From Caballeronia udeis (lineage in GTDB: Bacteria > Pseudomonadota > Gammaproteobacteria > Burkholderiales > Burkholderiaceae), in the NCBI RefSeq assembly GCF_001544555.2, contig NZ_FCOK02000015.1, positions 62,001 through 126,000 of the forward strand: a stretch of 64,000 bases of DNA, given 5' to 3'. The position numbers were made by a program, and so were the translations under genes. Position 1 is the stretch's first letter; every line of letters starts with the position of its first letter. Below, one piece after another: positions 34,089 to 41,949 of this stretch. The notes under the pieces were generated by a model that searched no databases, was not told where the DNA came from, and saw nothing but the letters and a program-made list of their open reading frames with translations.

Positions 34089-35321
34089 ATGAAGTCGATC
34101 AATCAAACCAATATTCAGACCGGTTCGGACCGCAACGCGCTCGCGCGCTTCGCGCAACTGGCGATCGCCGGCGCTGCTTTCGCGATGCTGGCAGCATGCG
34201 GCGGTGGTGGCGGCGGTGGTAGCAGCAACACCAGCTCGGCCAACACCAGCACGCCGACAGGCGGCGTCAACCTTCAGGTCGTTTCGTTCGGTGACAGCCT
34301 CTCCGATGTCGGCACCTATGCTCCGGTCATTACCGCGAGCTTCGGTGGTGGCCGTTTCACGACGAACCCCGGCGAAGTGTGGACCCAAAAGGTCGCGGAA
34401 TATTACGGTGGTACGCTCAGCTCGGCCTACCTCGGCGGCTTCGGCCAGCCTCTCGCGGCGTCGACCGGCCTTGGTTACGCACAGGGCGGGGCGCGCGTGC
34501 AGGATCCGGTTGGCGAAGGGCATGCGCCGGTCGGCACCGCCAATGCGGACTACTCGGCCGCGACAACCGTTCCTGTCACGCAGCAGCTACAGAACTACCT
34601 CGCCGCTCATGGCAGCTTCAACGCGAACCAGCTCGTGCTGATCAACGGCGGCGCCAATGACATTTTCGAACTGGAATCCACCATCCAAGCGGCCGTCACT
34701 GCTGACGTAGCCGGCGGCATGGACCCTGCCACCGCGATCCAGAACGAGGCGACTGCCAGCCTCGGTCCGGTCGCACAGACCTTCGCCGGGGTGATCCAGC
34801 AGATCGTAGCGGCCGGCGCCTCACACGTTGTCGTTTCGAACGTTCCGGACATCGGGCAGACTCCGCTCGGCGTCACGGGCGGATCGTCCGCGCAGCAACT
34901 GCTCACCGCGCTCTCGAGCGTCTATAACGCCGCGCTTACCCAGGCGATCCAGGGCCTTGGACTGCCGGCCAGCAAGGTGATCCAGATCGACGCCTTCAGC
35001 TGGCAGGACGGCATCAACGCGAGCTATCAGACGAACGGCTTCACCGTGTCGAACACTGGCACTGCGTGCAATCTGCAGTCGATGGCGGCCAATGCGACCG
35101 CATACGGTACGCAGAATCCGAGCGTGCTGAATGGATTGACCCCCGCCCAATACGGCGCTTCGTTCGCCTCGGCGCTGTTCTGCTCGCCCCAAACCTACAC
35201 CGTGGCCGGGGCTGACCAGACGTACATGTTTGCAGACAACGTGCACCCGTCGACGCATCTGCACGCGCTATTCGCTCAGTACGTCGAGCAGCAAGTCGCC
35301 AAAAGCGGGCTGGGCAAGTAG
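34089..35321 (+). CDS. SGNH/GDSL-family esterase lipoprotein
   Basis: A 410-residue exported esterase. The signal ends in a lipobox MLAACGGG followed by a Gly/Ser linker. The SGNH blocks are FGDSLSDVG (catalytic Ser, about residue 67), GGANDIFE (Asn) and DNVHPSTHLH (Asp and His). It acts on ester bonds at the cell surface or in the periplasm. GC content and style match chromosomal Burkholderia esterases, so it may be a chromosomal gene picked up by the plasmid. It has its own operator and a strong terminator. Confidence 0.9.
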   Translation: MKSINQTNIQTGSDRNALARFAQLAIAGAAFAMLAACGGGGGGGSSNTSSANTSTPTGGVNLQVVSFGDSLSDVGTYAPVITASFGGGRFTTNPGEVWTQKVAEYYGGTLSSAYLGGFGQPLAASTGLGYAQGGARVQDPVGEGHAPVGTANADYSAATTVPVTQQLQNYLAAHGSFNANQLVLINGGANDIFELESTIQAAVTADVAGGMDPATAIQNEATASLGPVAQTFAGVIQQIVAAGASHVVVSNVPDIGQTPLGVTGGSSAQQLLTALSSVYNAALTQAIQGLGLPASKVIQIDAFSWQDGINASYQTNGFTVSNTGTACNLQSMAANATAYGTQNPSVLNGLTPAQYGASFASALFCSPQTYTVAGADQTYMFADNVHPSTHLHALFAQYVEQQVAKSGLGK

Positions 35322-35365
35322 TCCTCTCGGTGGGGGTGGAGTAGGGTAACAATCAGGCTGTCAAA

Positions 35366-35394
35366 AAAAGGGGCGCTCCATGAGCGCCCCTTTT
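35366..35394. terminator. Bidirectional intrinsic terminator
   Basis: A 13-bp stem AAAAGGGGCGCTC/GAGCGCCCCTTTT with a CAT loop. It serves the esterase gene on the plus strand and the convergent gene at 35411 on the minus strand. Confidence 0.93.
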
Positions 35395-35410
35395 GCATTC
35401 CATGCCCGGA

Positions 35411-35944
35411 CTAACCGGGTGCAAGACCGTGGGAATAGTAGTGAAGCCATAAAGCTCCGAACGCGGTGAGCAACAGCGGCCATGATTTCAGGGAGAGACG
35501 CCAGTCCACCGTCGACGGCCACGCTGCGAAGATCAACTGCGCGAGAGCTACCCATACGGCCAGGTCCCACGACGAGAACGTGTAGCCGCTTCGCAGGCGC
35601 ATCATCGCGACCGCCGCCGCTATGGCATAGCCAAGCATAGGGGCAAGGCTTGCGGGCGCTGCGTTCCACCAACGCAGATTCTCAAACAGGACTTCACCCA
35701 GCACGTATGAGCCGCCCTGTGTGCGTTGTGGCCACACCGACAGGCTCACCGGCCGCGCAAGTGTCACGAATCCAACCAGGAAGTGCAGAAGCTCATGGGC
35801 GAGCGTGCCGGGCAGGGCGATGAGGGCGAACAGAGCGTTGCCCCGCGCGCACCGAGCAAGCAGAAGCGCGCCGAGAACTGCCGGCGTGAGGTAGGCCGCG
35901 ATCGGGCGAATCGCAACATGGTCAAGAGCTGGGAAGTGGATCAC
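35411..35944 (-). CDS. Membrane protein with HExxH motif
   Basis: A 177-residue protein with four to five transmembrane helices. ALPGTLAHELLHFLVGFVTL places an HExxH motif inside a helix, as in M50/DUF3267-type membrane metalloproteases. The remaining conserved residues of those families are not evident, so proteolytic activity is uncertain. Confidence 0.6.
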   Translation of the reverse strand: MIHFPALDHVAIRPIAAYLTPAVLGALLLARCARGNALFALIALPGTLAHELLHFLVGFVTLARPVSLSVWPQRTQGGSYVLGEVLFENLRWWNAAPASLAPMLGYAIAAAVAMMRLRSGYTFSSWDLAVWVALAQLIFAAWPSTVDWRLSLKSWPLLLTAFGALWLHYYSHGLAPG

Positions 35945-35988
35945 CGGAAATGCGAGTCAACCGCAAGAGGACTGAGACAGGGTAGGAC

Positions 35989-36010
35989 AGTCTTTCGCAT
36001 GCGAAAGACT
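35989..36010. repeat. Recurrent palindrome TTTCGCATGCGAAA, copy 3 (22-bp perfect dyad)
   Basis: The shared 14-bp core at 35993-36006 is extended to a 22-bp perfect palindrome by AGTC and GACT arms. It lies between two minus-strand genes, after the stop of the DUF1173 gene and before the membrane HExxH gene. Confidence 0.85.
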
Positions 36011-36023
36011 GCTATCTCGACCA

Positions 36024-37241
36024 TTACGCGGCGCGTGAGGGAGCGGCAGCGGGCGGGATTGCAGGCATGATGTCGCCTGCGATCCAACGCACGTGCTCCA
36101 GATCGCTCTTATCCGTCAGATCGTTCAGGGCCATCATATAGTCCTCTGACGCGTTCGACGGCACCAGATACATCGCCGTGTGCTTGCCCTGCGTGTCGCT
36201 CAGGATGACACTAGCAAGCGGCTTCGAAGCGGCCAGATTGTATCGCAGCCCCTTCACAAACCTCCGTTGCGAGCCGATCAGCGACTCAATGAGGTTCTTT
36301 TCGTCGACGTTCGTAAAAGGGATCCACTGCTCCGTCATCACCATGAGTGCCATTTCCTCAATCTGCGCCACACCGGTTCGATCGACGCTAAACGTTGCGA
36401 TCGTCACCAGGTGGATCTCTGGAAACGCATTCCACAGGCTGACCTCGTCCTTGAATACCTTCAGCTTCTTGTTCAGATCCTCGCTGATCATGAAAAAGAA
36501 GTCCGGAACCTGCTTCAGGACCATCTTTTTGCCATACCGGGCCGCAGTGACTTCCTTGACTTCGCCGATCACAATAAAAAGCTTCTGACCGGGTCGGTCC
36601 GACTGCTCGGCAGCCGCGATGAAGGCCTTCCGTCGCTGCGTGATTTCGTCTTTCCTGTCCACATAGAAGGGCTCCGGCACATAGAGTGTGGTTGGCAGGT
36701 GCAAGCCCTTGGTGAATTTTCCCTGCGCTGCGCGCGTCAGGTACTTGTGAACCGTCGCCCAGCTGCGCTTACCACCCATGCCCGGGTTCCAGTGTGTCAG
36801 GTGCGAGGCGTCCCACAGGAAATGCAGCAGTGACCTGATCGTCAGCTTGGAGCTATCCGCCTTGACGCTGCCGGGCTCCGAATCGGACGGGGCGGGCGGC
36901 GCCCGGCCCGCAATCTTGTTGAGGGCAAAGTCGAGTTTGAGCATGGTCTTGCCCTCCTCGGTGTCCTCCTTGATCGCGTGTCCCATCACCTCGCCCAGGC
37001 CGCTCAATTCGGCGGGCGGCTCGTACGAGTCGCAGTCCGCTGAGTGTTCTGCGCCTGACTCGGGCATCCGCTTGATCTGGAAGTGCCCGGAGACCTTAGA
37101 GACATACATCGGTGCCCCCGGCCTCACACACAGGCACAGCGGCCGGATCTTCGTGTGGTGTACGCGCCCCAGCGCTGCCTGCAGGCCCGGGTCATCCTCG
37201 GTATATATCTTCCCGTCGATCGAATATTGGTGCATCTCCAC
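36024..37241 (-). CDS. DUF1173 protein
   Basis: A 405-residue protein of the DUF1173 family, common on conjugative plasmids and integrative elements. It has CLCVRPGAPMYVSKVSGHFQ and a Cys/Asp pattern at the N-terminus, LLHFLWDASHLTHWNPGMGG in the middle, and a C-terminal domain EMALMVMTEQWIPFTNVDEK resembling a nucleic-acid-related fold. Biochemical role unknown. It lies downstream of the Zeta-KfrB gene with a 64-bp gap. Confidence 0.82.
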   Translation of the reverse strand: MEMHQYSIDGKIYTEDDPGLQAALGRVHHTKIRPLCLCVRPGAPMYVSKVSGHFQIKRMPESGAEHSADCDSYEPPAELSGLGEVMGHAIKEDTEEGKTMLKLDFALNKIAGRAPPAPSDSEPGSVKADSSKLTIRSLLHFLWDASHLTHWNPGMGGKRSWATVHKYLTRAAQGKFTKGLHLPTTLYVPEPFYVDRKDEITQRRKAFIAAAEQSDRPGQKLFIVIGEVKEVTAARYGKKMVLKQVPDFFFMISEDLNKKLKVFKDEVSLWNAFPEIHLVTIATFSVDRTGVAQIEEMALMVMTEQWIPFTNVDEKNLIESLIGSQRRFVKGLRYNLAASKPLASVILSDTQGKHTAMYLVPSNASEDYMMALNDLTDKSDLEHVRWIAGDIMPAIPPAAAPSRAA

Positions 37242-37305
37242 TTCCCCGTAGTGTTGCCGTTATCCGTGGGCCTCTGGTGACTCCGGCGGGCCCGCCTCAC
37301 CGGAT

Positions 37306-38580
37306 TCATAGCCCATCTATCGACCGCTTCTGCGTGTTCTGTTGCGTGGTGTCACGCTGACGGCTCTGATCGAGCTGCTGCGTCGATTGCTGCTGTCGGG
37401 TCTGCTCCGGCGTCTGCTTGCGCTCGTTCGCCCGGTATTCGAGTTCGACGCTCTTGCCTACATGCACCTCGCCACTCAATTGAGCCCGCGTGAAGCGCAC
37501 GGCGTCCGTTCGACCCGTCTGCACCAGGACGTGGGTGTCCGTGACTTCCACGACCTTGCCCGCCACGCTCGCGCGTACCTGGCTCGCCTCGGTAATCCGT
37601 AACCGCGTCTGCGCAGACTGTGCCTGTCCGGCCTCGGCGGGGCGATCTGCTGCTAGAACAGCCTCTTCGCGACGTCCTGGCGTGCTTCCTCGTTCTCGTG
37701 CATCTCCTTGATGCCTTTCATCGCGCTGTTGATCCACTGCGAGGCGATCTCTCGGTGCGAGTCCAAGGGCTTGCCGGTAGGCGTCGTCGTTGATTCGTCC
37801 GGCTTCACGGTATTGCTCGACTCGGGCTTCGAGTCGTTGCTGGATGTGTTCATGGGTACCCTCTGATTTCAGAACATTGATGTTGTCGAATCCCTGCAGA
37901 TTGACCGGATTTGCCCGATCGCGGACGTCGATGATGTCCAGCAGCAGGTTATTCCCAAAGTATGCGCCAAGTTGCTCCAGTGACACCGGCAGGCCACCCT
38001 GAATCTTGGCGATCGTCGCGACGCTCGAGCCGCGTCCTTCCTCGTAGAACCGCCGAAGCGTGTTGTCCAGTGCGTTCTCCGAGCGCGCGTGAACCACGAT
38101 GATATGAGGAATGAACCCGGCGTCAATCGCTTGCTGGATCTTGTCGACGCTGGTCGCAAACGTTGACATCTGCCCCTCAAAAATCATGTGCGCGTCCGCC
38201 GGCAGAGCATTCTCCTTCAACACCATCGACGTCTTGCCCGCGCCTGGTGACCCGGTCAGAAAGTAGACGACGTCGCGCCCTGATTCACGGTTGCCCTGCA
38301 GATTCTCCGCGAACAGGGCGGAAGAAAGCACCGCAGCCGTGTTGTGGACCGGATTGTTGTAGCGGTTGCGCGATTCACGGGACGCGCTGAACTCCGGAAA
38401 CGTCTCCTTGAACAGATCCGCAGCGACATACCGACCATCGAAAGACCGAGCATCCTGCCGGTATGCCTCGATGTATTTTTCCGGTTCGGCCTGCGCCGAT
38501 TCAATCGCTTTCTCCTGCACAAGGCGTCTATCCGGTTCATCGAAATTCACATACCGAATATTTTCAAGCTGCATAGGCAC
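37306..38580 (-). CDS. Zeta-toxin-like P-loop protein with C-terminal KfrB domain
   Basis: A 424-residue two-domain protein. Residues about 90-245 form a Zeta-toxin-like kinase domain with Walker A YFLTGSPGAGKTSM and HIIVVHARSENALDNTLRRF. A low-complexity Arg/Asp/Glu linker (about 275-320) follows. Residues about 325-390 are a KfrB domain (ASVAGKVVEVTDTHVLVQTG and VHVGKSVELEYRA). KfrB is known from IncP stability functions. The protein probably acts in plasmid maintenance. No epsilon-type antitoxin gene accompanies it. The extreme C-terminus is Gln-rich. Confidence 0.82.
   Translation of the reverse strand: MPMQLENIRYVNFDEPDRRLVQEKAIESAQAEPEKYIEAYRQDARSFDGRYVAADLFKETFPEFSASRESRNRYNNPVHNTAAVLSSALFAENLQGNRESGRDVVYFLTGSPGAGKTSMVLKENALPADAHMIFEGQMSTFATSVDKIQQAIDAGFIPHIIVVHARSENALDNTLRRFYEEGRGSSVATIAKIQGGLPVSLEQLGAYFGNNLLLDIIDVRDRANPVNLQGFDNINVLKSEGTHEHIQQRLEARVEQYREAGRINDDAYRQALGLAPRDRLAVDQQRDERHQGDARERGSTPGRREEAVLAADRPAEAGQAQSAQTRLRITEASQVRASVAGKVVEVTDTHVLVQTGRTDAVRFTRAQLSGEVHVGKSVELEYRANERKQTPEQTRQQQSTQQLDQSRQRDTTQQNTQKRSIDGL
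37653..37853 (-). CDS. Overlapping 66-codon frame inside the Zeta-KfrB gene
   Basis: In a second frame over the linker of the Zeta-KfrB gene, a 66-codon frame (MNTSSNDSKPESSNTVKPDE) begins at an ATG preceded by GAGGG. Its second half, SHREIASQWINSAMKGIKEM, reads like a natural amphipathic helix, while the host frame there is low-complexity Arg/Asp/Glu. It may be a real overprinted gene, but chance cannot be excluded. Confidence 0.35.
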   Translation of the reverse strand: MNTSSNDSKPESSNTVKPDESTTTPTGKPLDSHREIASQWINSAMKGIKEMHENEEARQDVAKRLF

Positions 38581-38984
38581 ACTCCGGTCATTGAGACCAC
38601 TTAATGGCGGGACTTCTTCAATACAACACCGATTTTAAAAGCTGCTCTTTCCTTCAAGGCAAACACCCGATCCGCCGCACGAACTCGCCAACTATCCGCT
38701 CTCAAAGCGAACGGACAGCGGCGCTCAACTCTTGCGAATTTGTGGCTTCCATTGGCAGAAGTTGCGAGACGCCCCTCGTATCGACACACATTTCGGCCAG
38801 CTGATCGGGCTCACAAGAGGTCTCACGAACCTGTGAAATCGCGGATGCATATTTCTGACCGCATTTGCGAAGATTTCGTTGTGGTAAGGCTGCGTCAGGT
38901 AATGCAACTCATTGAAAATTAAATTATACTCACTACCGCGCATGATACAAGTTAAGCACTCGGCGCAGCCTATACGGGGGCAAA
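38581..38984. other. Divergent intergenic region
   Basis: No credible gene is seen in these 404 bp between the divergent Zeta-KfrB gene and the start of the transfer region. The last 80 bp are AT-rich with a TATACT at about 38926, a likely -10 element for the plus-strand genes. Confidence 0.5.
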
Positions 38985-39317
38985 ATGACACGAGACCAAT
39001 CTCTAAAAACGGTTTTAGGGAACCGCACGCCGATCCTTCTCGGCGCAGTTGCGGTTCTTCAAGTGCTGGACTGGCATAGCACTCTCATCGCCCCCAGGGG
39101 GCGCTTCGAGACGAACAAGCTTTTGAACTGGCTCAGTCAGTGGATGGGCTTCGCGCTCGTGATTTCCATCGTCAAGCTGTTCTTCATCGCCATCCTTTTC
39201 GTGGGATTCCTCTACTGGCGCAAACACAAGGGCGTGTACGACTTCGAGTTCACGGTCTGCCTGTGCGTGTCGGCGCTGGTCTACAGCGCGGTGGTAGTCA
39301 ATAACTACGCCTCATAA
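38985..39317 (+). CDS. DUF5658-like membrane protein
   Basis: A 110-residue protein with three to four transmembrane helices. LLGAVAVLQVLDWHSTLIAP has the LDWxxTL pattern seen in DUF5658-type proteins. A GGGGG precedes the ATG. It lies just upstream of the transfer region; its role is unknown. Confidence 0.6.
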   Translation: MTRDQSLKTVLGNRTPILLGAVAVLQVLDWHSTLIAPRGRFETNKLLNWLSQWMGFALVISIVKLFFIAILFVGFLYWRKHKGVYDFEFTVCLCVSALVYSAVVVNNYAS

Positions 39318-39341
39318 CATCAATATTGATATTCTGATGTT
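39316..39341. promoter_or_regulatory. Inverted-repeat operator AACATCA-N12-TGATGTT, copy 2
   Basis: The site has the same two half-sites and 12-bp spacing as 33939-33964, with a central ATCAATATTGAT palindrome. TTGATA and TATCAT at about 39327 and 39350 could be a promoter with 17-18 bp spacing. It would control the gene at 39465 and perhaps the whole transfer operon. Confidence 0.55.
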
Positions 39342-39464
39342 GAGATGTGTATCATTGCTCTGACCTGACTCGTAAGGCTCCCCTCTCGGCACTGCAAAGG
39401 AGAAACGCCCGGCGTGCTGGCTCGCTTCGGTATCATTTCGGGATCTAGCAACCGGGAGCGAAAA

Positions 39465-39725
39465 ATGACCGCCATTGTTGAACAGGATCTGAAGGACGCA
39501 GCTGCGGCCGGAACGATCAAGAATTTCGTAATCGAAGAAGCAGAGACGGGCTATGTCCTTCTCACCGTTTTTAACCGATCCAATGTCGAGCACACCCTGT
39601 ACACGCAGCGTAATCGCGTACGCACATGGGCAAATGTGAACCCGCTCATTGAGTTCATCCTGCATTACAAACCCGAGCTGCCAGAGGTGACGATCCGCCT
39701 CATGAGGCGCTCTCACCCTACTTAG
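39465..39725 (+). CDS. Small hypothetical protein at the head of the transfer operon
   Basis: An 86-residue protein starting MTAIVEQDLKDAAAAGTIKN; GGGAGCG precedes the ATG at 39465, making it a better start than upstream codons. It has an alternating beta/alpha pattern (YVLLTVFNRSNVEHTLYTQR) and no signal. It is separated from the DsbC-like gene by 7 bp. Function not recognised; a small regulator is possible. Confidence 0.6.
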   Translation: MTAIVEQDLKDAAAAGTIKNFVIEEAETGYVLLTVFNRSNVEHTLYTQRNRVRTWANVNPLIEFILHYKPELPEVTIRLMRRSHPT

Positions 39726-39732
39726 AGGATTC

Positions 39733-40509
39733 ATGCGCTTCTTTGTCAAAGCATCCGCAGCACTGATTTTTGCCGGTTACACCCTGTTGGCTCACGCAGG
39801 GTTTCCCGATGATCTGGTCAAACGATTCCCTGCCGCTCAGGGCGCGAAGATCGAAAAGGCGTTTCCGGGGTTCTGGTCCGTCGTCAAAGGCAGCGAGGTT
39901 TTCTTCGTCCGCGACGACATGTCGGTCCTGATTTCTGGCAACGTCATCGACCTGAAGACCAACCACTCCATCACGAACGACCTCGAAGAAGCGAACCGTC
40001 CCAAGATCGACGTCTCGCAGCTCGACACCAAGGACGCAATCAAGTTCGGTAGCGGCTCCCGGCACCTCTACGTGTTCTCCGATCCGGATTGCCCTTACTG
40101 CCGGATGCTCGAAGGCAGCCTGACCAAGCTGACCGACGTCACGATCTACATCTTCCCCTTTCCGCTCGCCCAGCTACACCCGAACGCTCCGGGCGTTGCC
40201 GAAGCGATCTGGTGTCAGGCCGACCGCGTACAGGCGTGGCACGACTACCAGAACATGGCGCAGTTGGTCAAAGCCGATGCGCTGCTGCCTGCATGGCACG
40301 ACTATCTCCATCAACACAAACAACCGGAACAACCGGTGTGCGACAACCCGATCGCCCGCAATCTCGCGTTCGGCGAAAAGTGGCATCTGAATGGCACGCC
40401 CGCGCTGGTCTTCGAAGACGGCACGCTAATCCCCGGCTCGGCCCCGGCTGAACGGATCGAGGCGCAACTCGCAAAGTCTCACGCCAACATCGCGACGGCC
40501 TCCAAATGA
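39733..40509 (+). CDS. dsbC: DsbC-like thiol:disulfide isomerase of the transfer region
   Basis: A 258-residue periplasmic protein with a signal sequence (ASAALIFAGYTLLAHAG), an N-terminal dimerisation domain and a thioredoxin fold with active-site CPYC in FSDPDCPYCRMLEG. The cis-Pro is in LNGTPALVF. DsbC-type proteins at this position are usual in F/SXT-like systems; they correct disulfides in TraU, TraH, TraN and related Cys-rich proteins. The stop overlaps the next start (ATGA at 40506-40509). Confidence 0.9.
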   Translation: MRFFVKASAALIFAGYTLLAHAGFPDDLVKRFPAAQGAKIEKAFPGFWSVVKGSEVFFVRDDMSVLISGNVIDLKTNHSITNDLEEANRPKIDVSQLDTKDAIKFGSGSRHLYVFSDPDCPYCRMLEGSLTKLTDVTIYIFPFPLAQLHPNAPGVAEAIWCQADRVQAWHDYQNMAQLVKADALLPAWHDYLHQHKQPEQPVCDNPIARNLAFGEKWHLNGTPALVFEDGTLIPGSAPAERIEAQLAKSHANIATASK

Positions 40510-40763
40510 AGAACCTTCTTACCCGACTGCTTTCGCGGCTGGCCGTGCGTGGCCAGCACTCGGTCCTCCACGCCGGCGTGGTCACGCTCATTGCCACGGC
40601 GGTTTTCATGATGTACACGGCAGGTGAGATGGGGGCGATGGGTCCGCTGATCATAGCGATGTCTTTTTACGTCGTGTTCGCCGCGGTGATGATTGAGATC
40701 GTTCTCGGTGTGTTTGCCCTCGTCAGAAAATTCGCGCAGGGCGGCCTGCGTCGTTATTCGTGA
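40506..40763 (+). CDS. Small inner-membrane protein
   Basis: An 85-residue protein with two transmembrane helices (AGVVTLIATAVFMMYTAGEM and LIIAMSFYVVFAAVMIEIVL). It is coupled to both neighbours by overlapping stop/start codons. Probably an accessory part of the transfer apparatus. Confidence 0.65.
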   Translation: MKNLLTRLLSRLAVRGQHSVLHAGVVTLIATAVFMMYTAGEMGAMGPLIIAMSFYVVFAAVMIEIVLGVFALVRKFAQGGLRRYS

Positions 40764-41284
40764 TGATTCGCTTTATTGCGCCTCTTTTAGTATTACTAAT
40801 CGCAAGCAATGCAGCACGGGCGGACACTGACGAGTGTTTTGCCCATGCTGCGCAACGTCGGCACCTGAACGTCAACCTGCTGCGCGCGATCGCAAGGGTC
40901 GAGTCGAACTACAGGCCGTACGTGACGAACACGAAGACGTATGCGATCGGAGAGATGCAGATCATGCCGTTTCATCTGAACTGGCTGAAGAAGTACGGCA
41001 TCTACGAGCGCGACCTGTACGACGCCTGCACGAACATCAATGTAGGCGCGTTCCTCTTGTCTGATTTCGTCCGGATGTACGGCAATACGTGGCGAGCAGT
41101 TGGCGCATACGGCGCTGGGATGGCGGCCGACAAGGAGCAGGCCCGGATCGGTTACGCCCAACTGGTGCAACAGGCGTACGACCGCATCACAAATCCCGCG
41201 CCGACCAAATCCGCCACAGCCCGCGTCTCCCGCGGCGCTGTCCGAGTAGAACCAGAAAGACCAACGATGGTGGTGCAGCAATGA
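40763..41284 (+). CDS. Lytic transglycosylase (VirB1-like)
   Basis: A 173-residue secreted SLT-domain protein. A signal sequence (FIAPLLVLLIASNAARA) is followed by AIARVESNYRPYVTNTKTYA with the catalytic Glu and the GEMQIMP motif, then NINVGAFLLSDFVRMYGNTW and VGAYGAGMA. It opens peptidoglycan for assembly of the secretion channel. ATG 40763 is preferred over a GTG one codon earlier. Overlaps the traW start. Confidence 0.92.
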   Translation: MIRFIAPLLVLLIASNAARADTDECFAHAAQRRHLNVNLLRAIARVESNYRPYVTNTKTYAIGEMQIMPFHLNWLKKYGIYERDLYDACTNINVGAFLLSDFVRMYGNTWRAVGAYGAGMAADKEQARIGYAQLVQQAYDRITNPAPTKSATARVSRGAVRVEPERPTMVVQQ

Positions 41285-41949
41285 AACAACGAATTCTGAT
41301 TGCAGTCGCGCTCGCCGTCTCGGCAGTCGCCGGCGGAGCCCGCGCGGAAGACCTCGGGGTTAAGGCGCAGACCTATGCGCTCGACCGCGACGCCGCGGAC
41401 CAGATCAAGGACGTGATGCGCCGCAAGAAGGCAAGCGGTGAAATGGACCAGTTCTGGAAGACCTATCGCGACCGCACGATTGCCGCGATCAAGAATCCGC
41501 CGTCTCTCGGTATCAAGACGGACTACACGGCGCACGCCGAGCTGCGTGCGCTGCAGTTCGCGATTCCGGAAGACTACAAGGATCAGAACGGGCGCGTGAT
41601 TGTCAAGCGCGGCACCGTTGTCGAGCCGCTGAAGATCATGCCGCTGACGTACGGGTTGCTGTTTATTGACGGCAACGATCCCCGACAAGTCGAGTATGCG
41701 ATCAAGCGCAGCGAGTCAGAGCCTCTGAAAATCGTTCTGACCGCTGGCTCGCCGTACCTCATGCGGATCAAGTACCGCAACGTTCCGTGGCATGGCGGCA
41801 TGGGTGTGCCGTTTTACTTTGACCAGCGAAAGATGATCATCAGCACCCTCTCGAAACTCTACGGCGTCGAGATCAACAGCGTGCCGGCCGCGCTGTTCCA
41901 GCAGGGCGACAAGCTCGCGATCCAGTTTGGCATGGGAGCCTCAAATTGA
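41281..41949 (+). CDS. traW: Conjugative pilus assembly protein TraW
   Basis: A 222-residue periplasmic protein with an N-terminal signal (ILIAVALAVSAVAGGARAED) and TraW-family blocks LTYGLLFIDGNDPRQVEYAI and VPFYFDQRKMIISTLSKLYG with EINSVPAALFQQG. TraW works with TrbC and TraU in pilus extension and DNA transfer. Length is normal. ATGA overlaps link it to the transglycosylase and traU genes. Confidence 0.93.
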   Translation: MKQRILIAVALAVSAVAGGARAEDLGVKAQTYALDRDAADQIKDVMRRKKASGEMDQFWKTYRDRTIAAIKNPPSLGIKTDYTAHAELRALQFAIPEDYKDQNGRVIVKRGTVVEPLKIMPLTYGLLFIDGNDPRQVEYAIKRSESEPLKIVLTAGSPYLMRIKYRNVPWHGGMGVPFYFDQRKMIISTLSKLYGVEINSVPAALFQQGDKLAIQFGMGASN

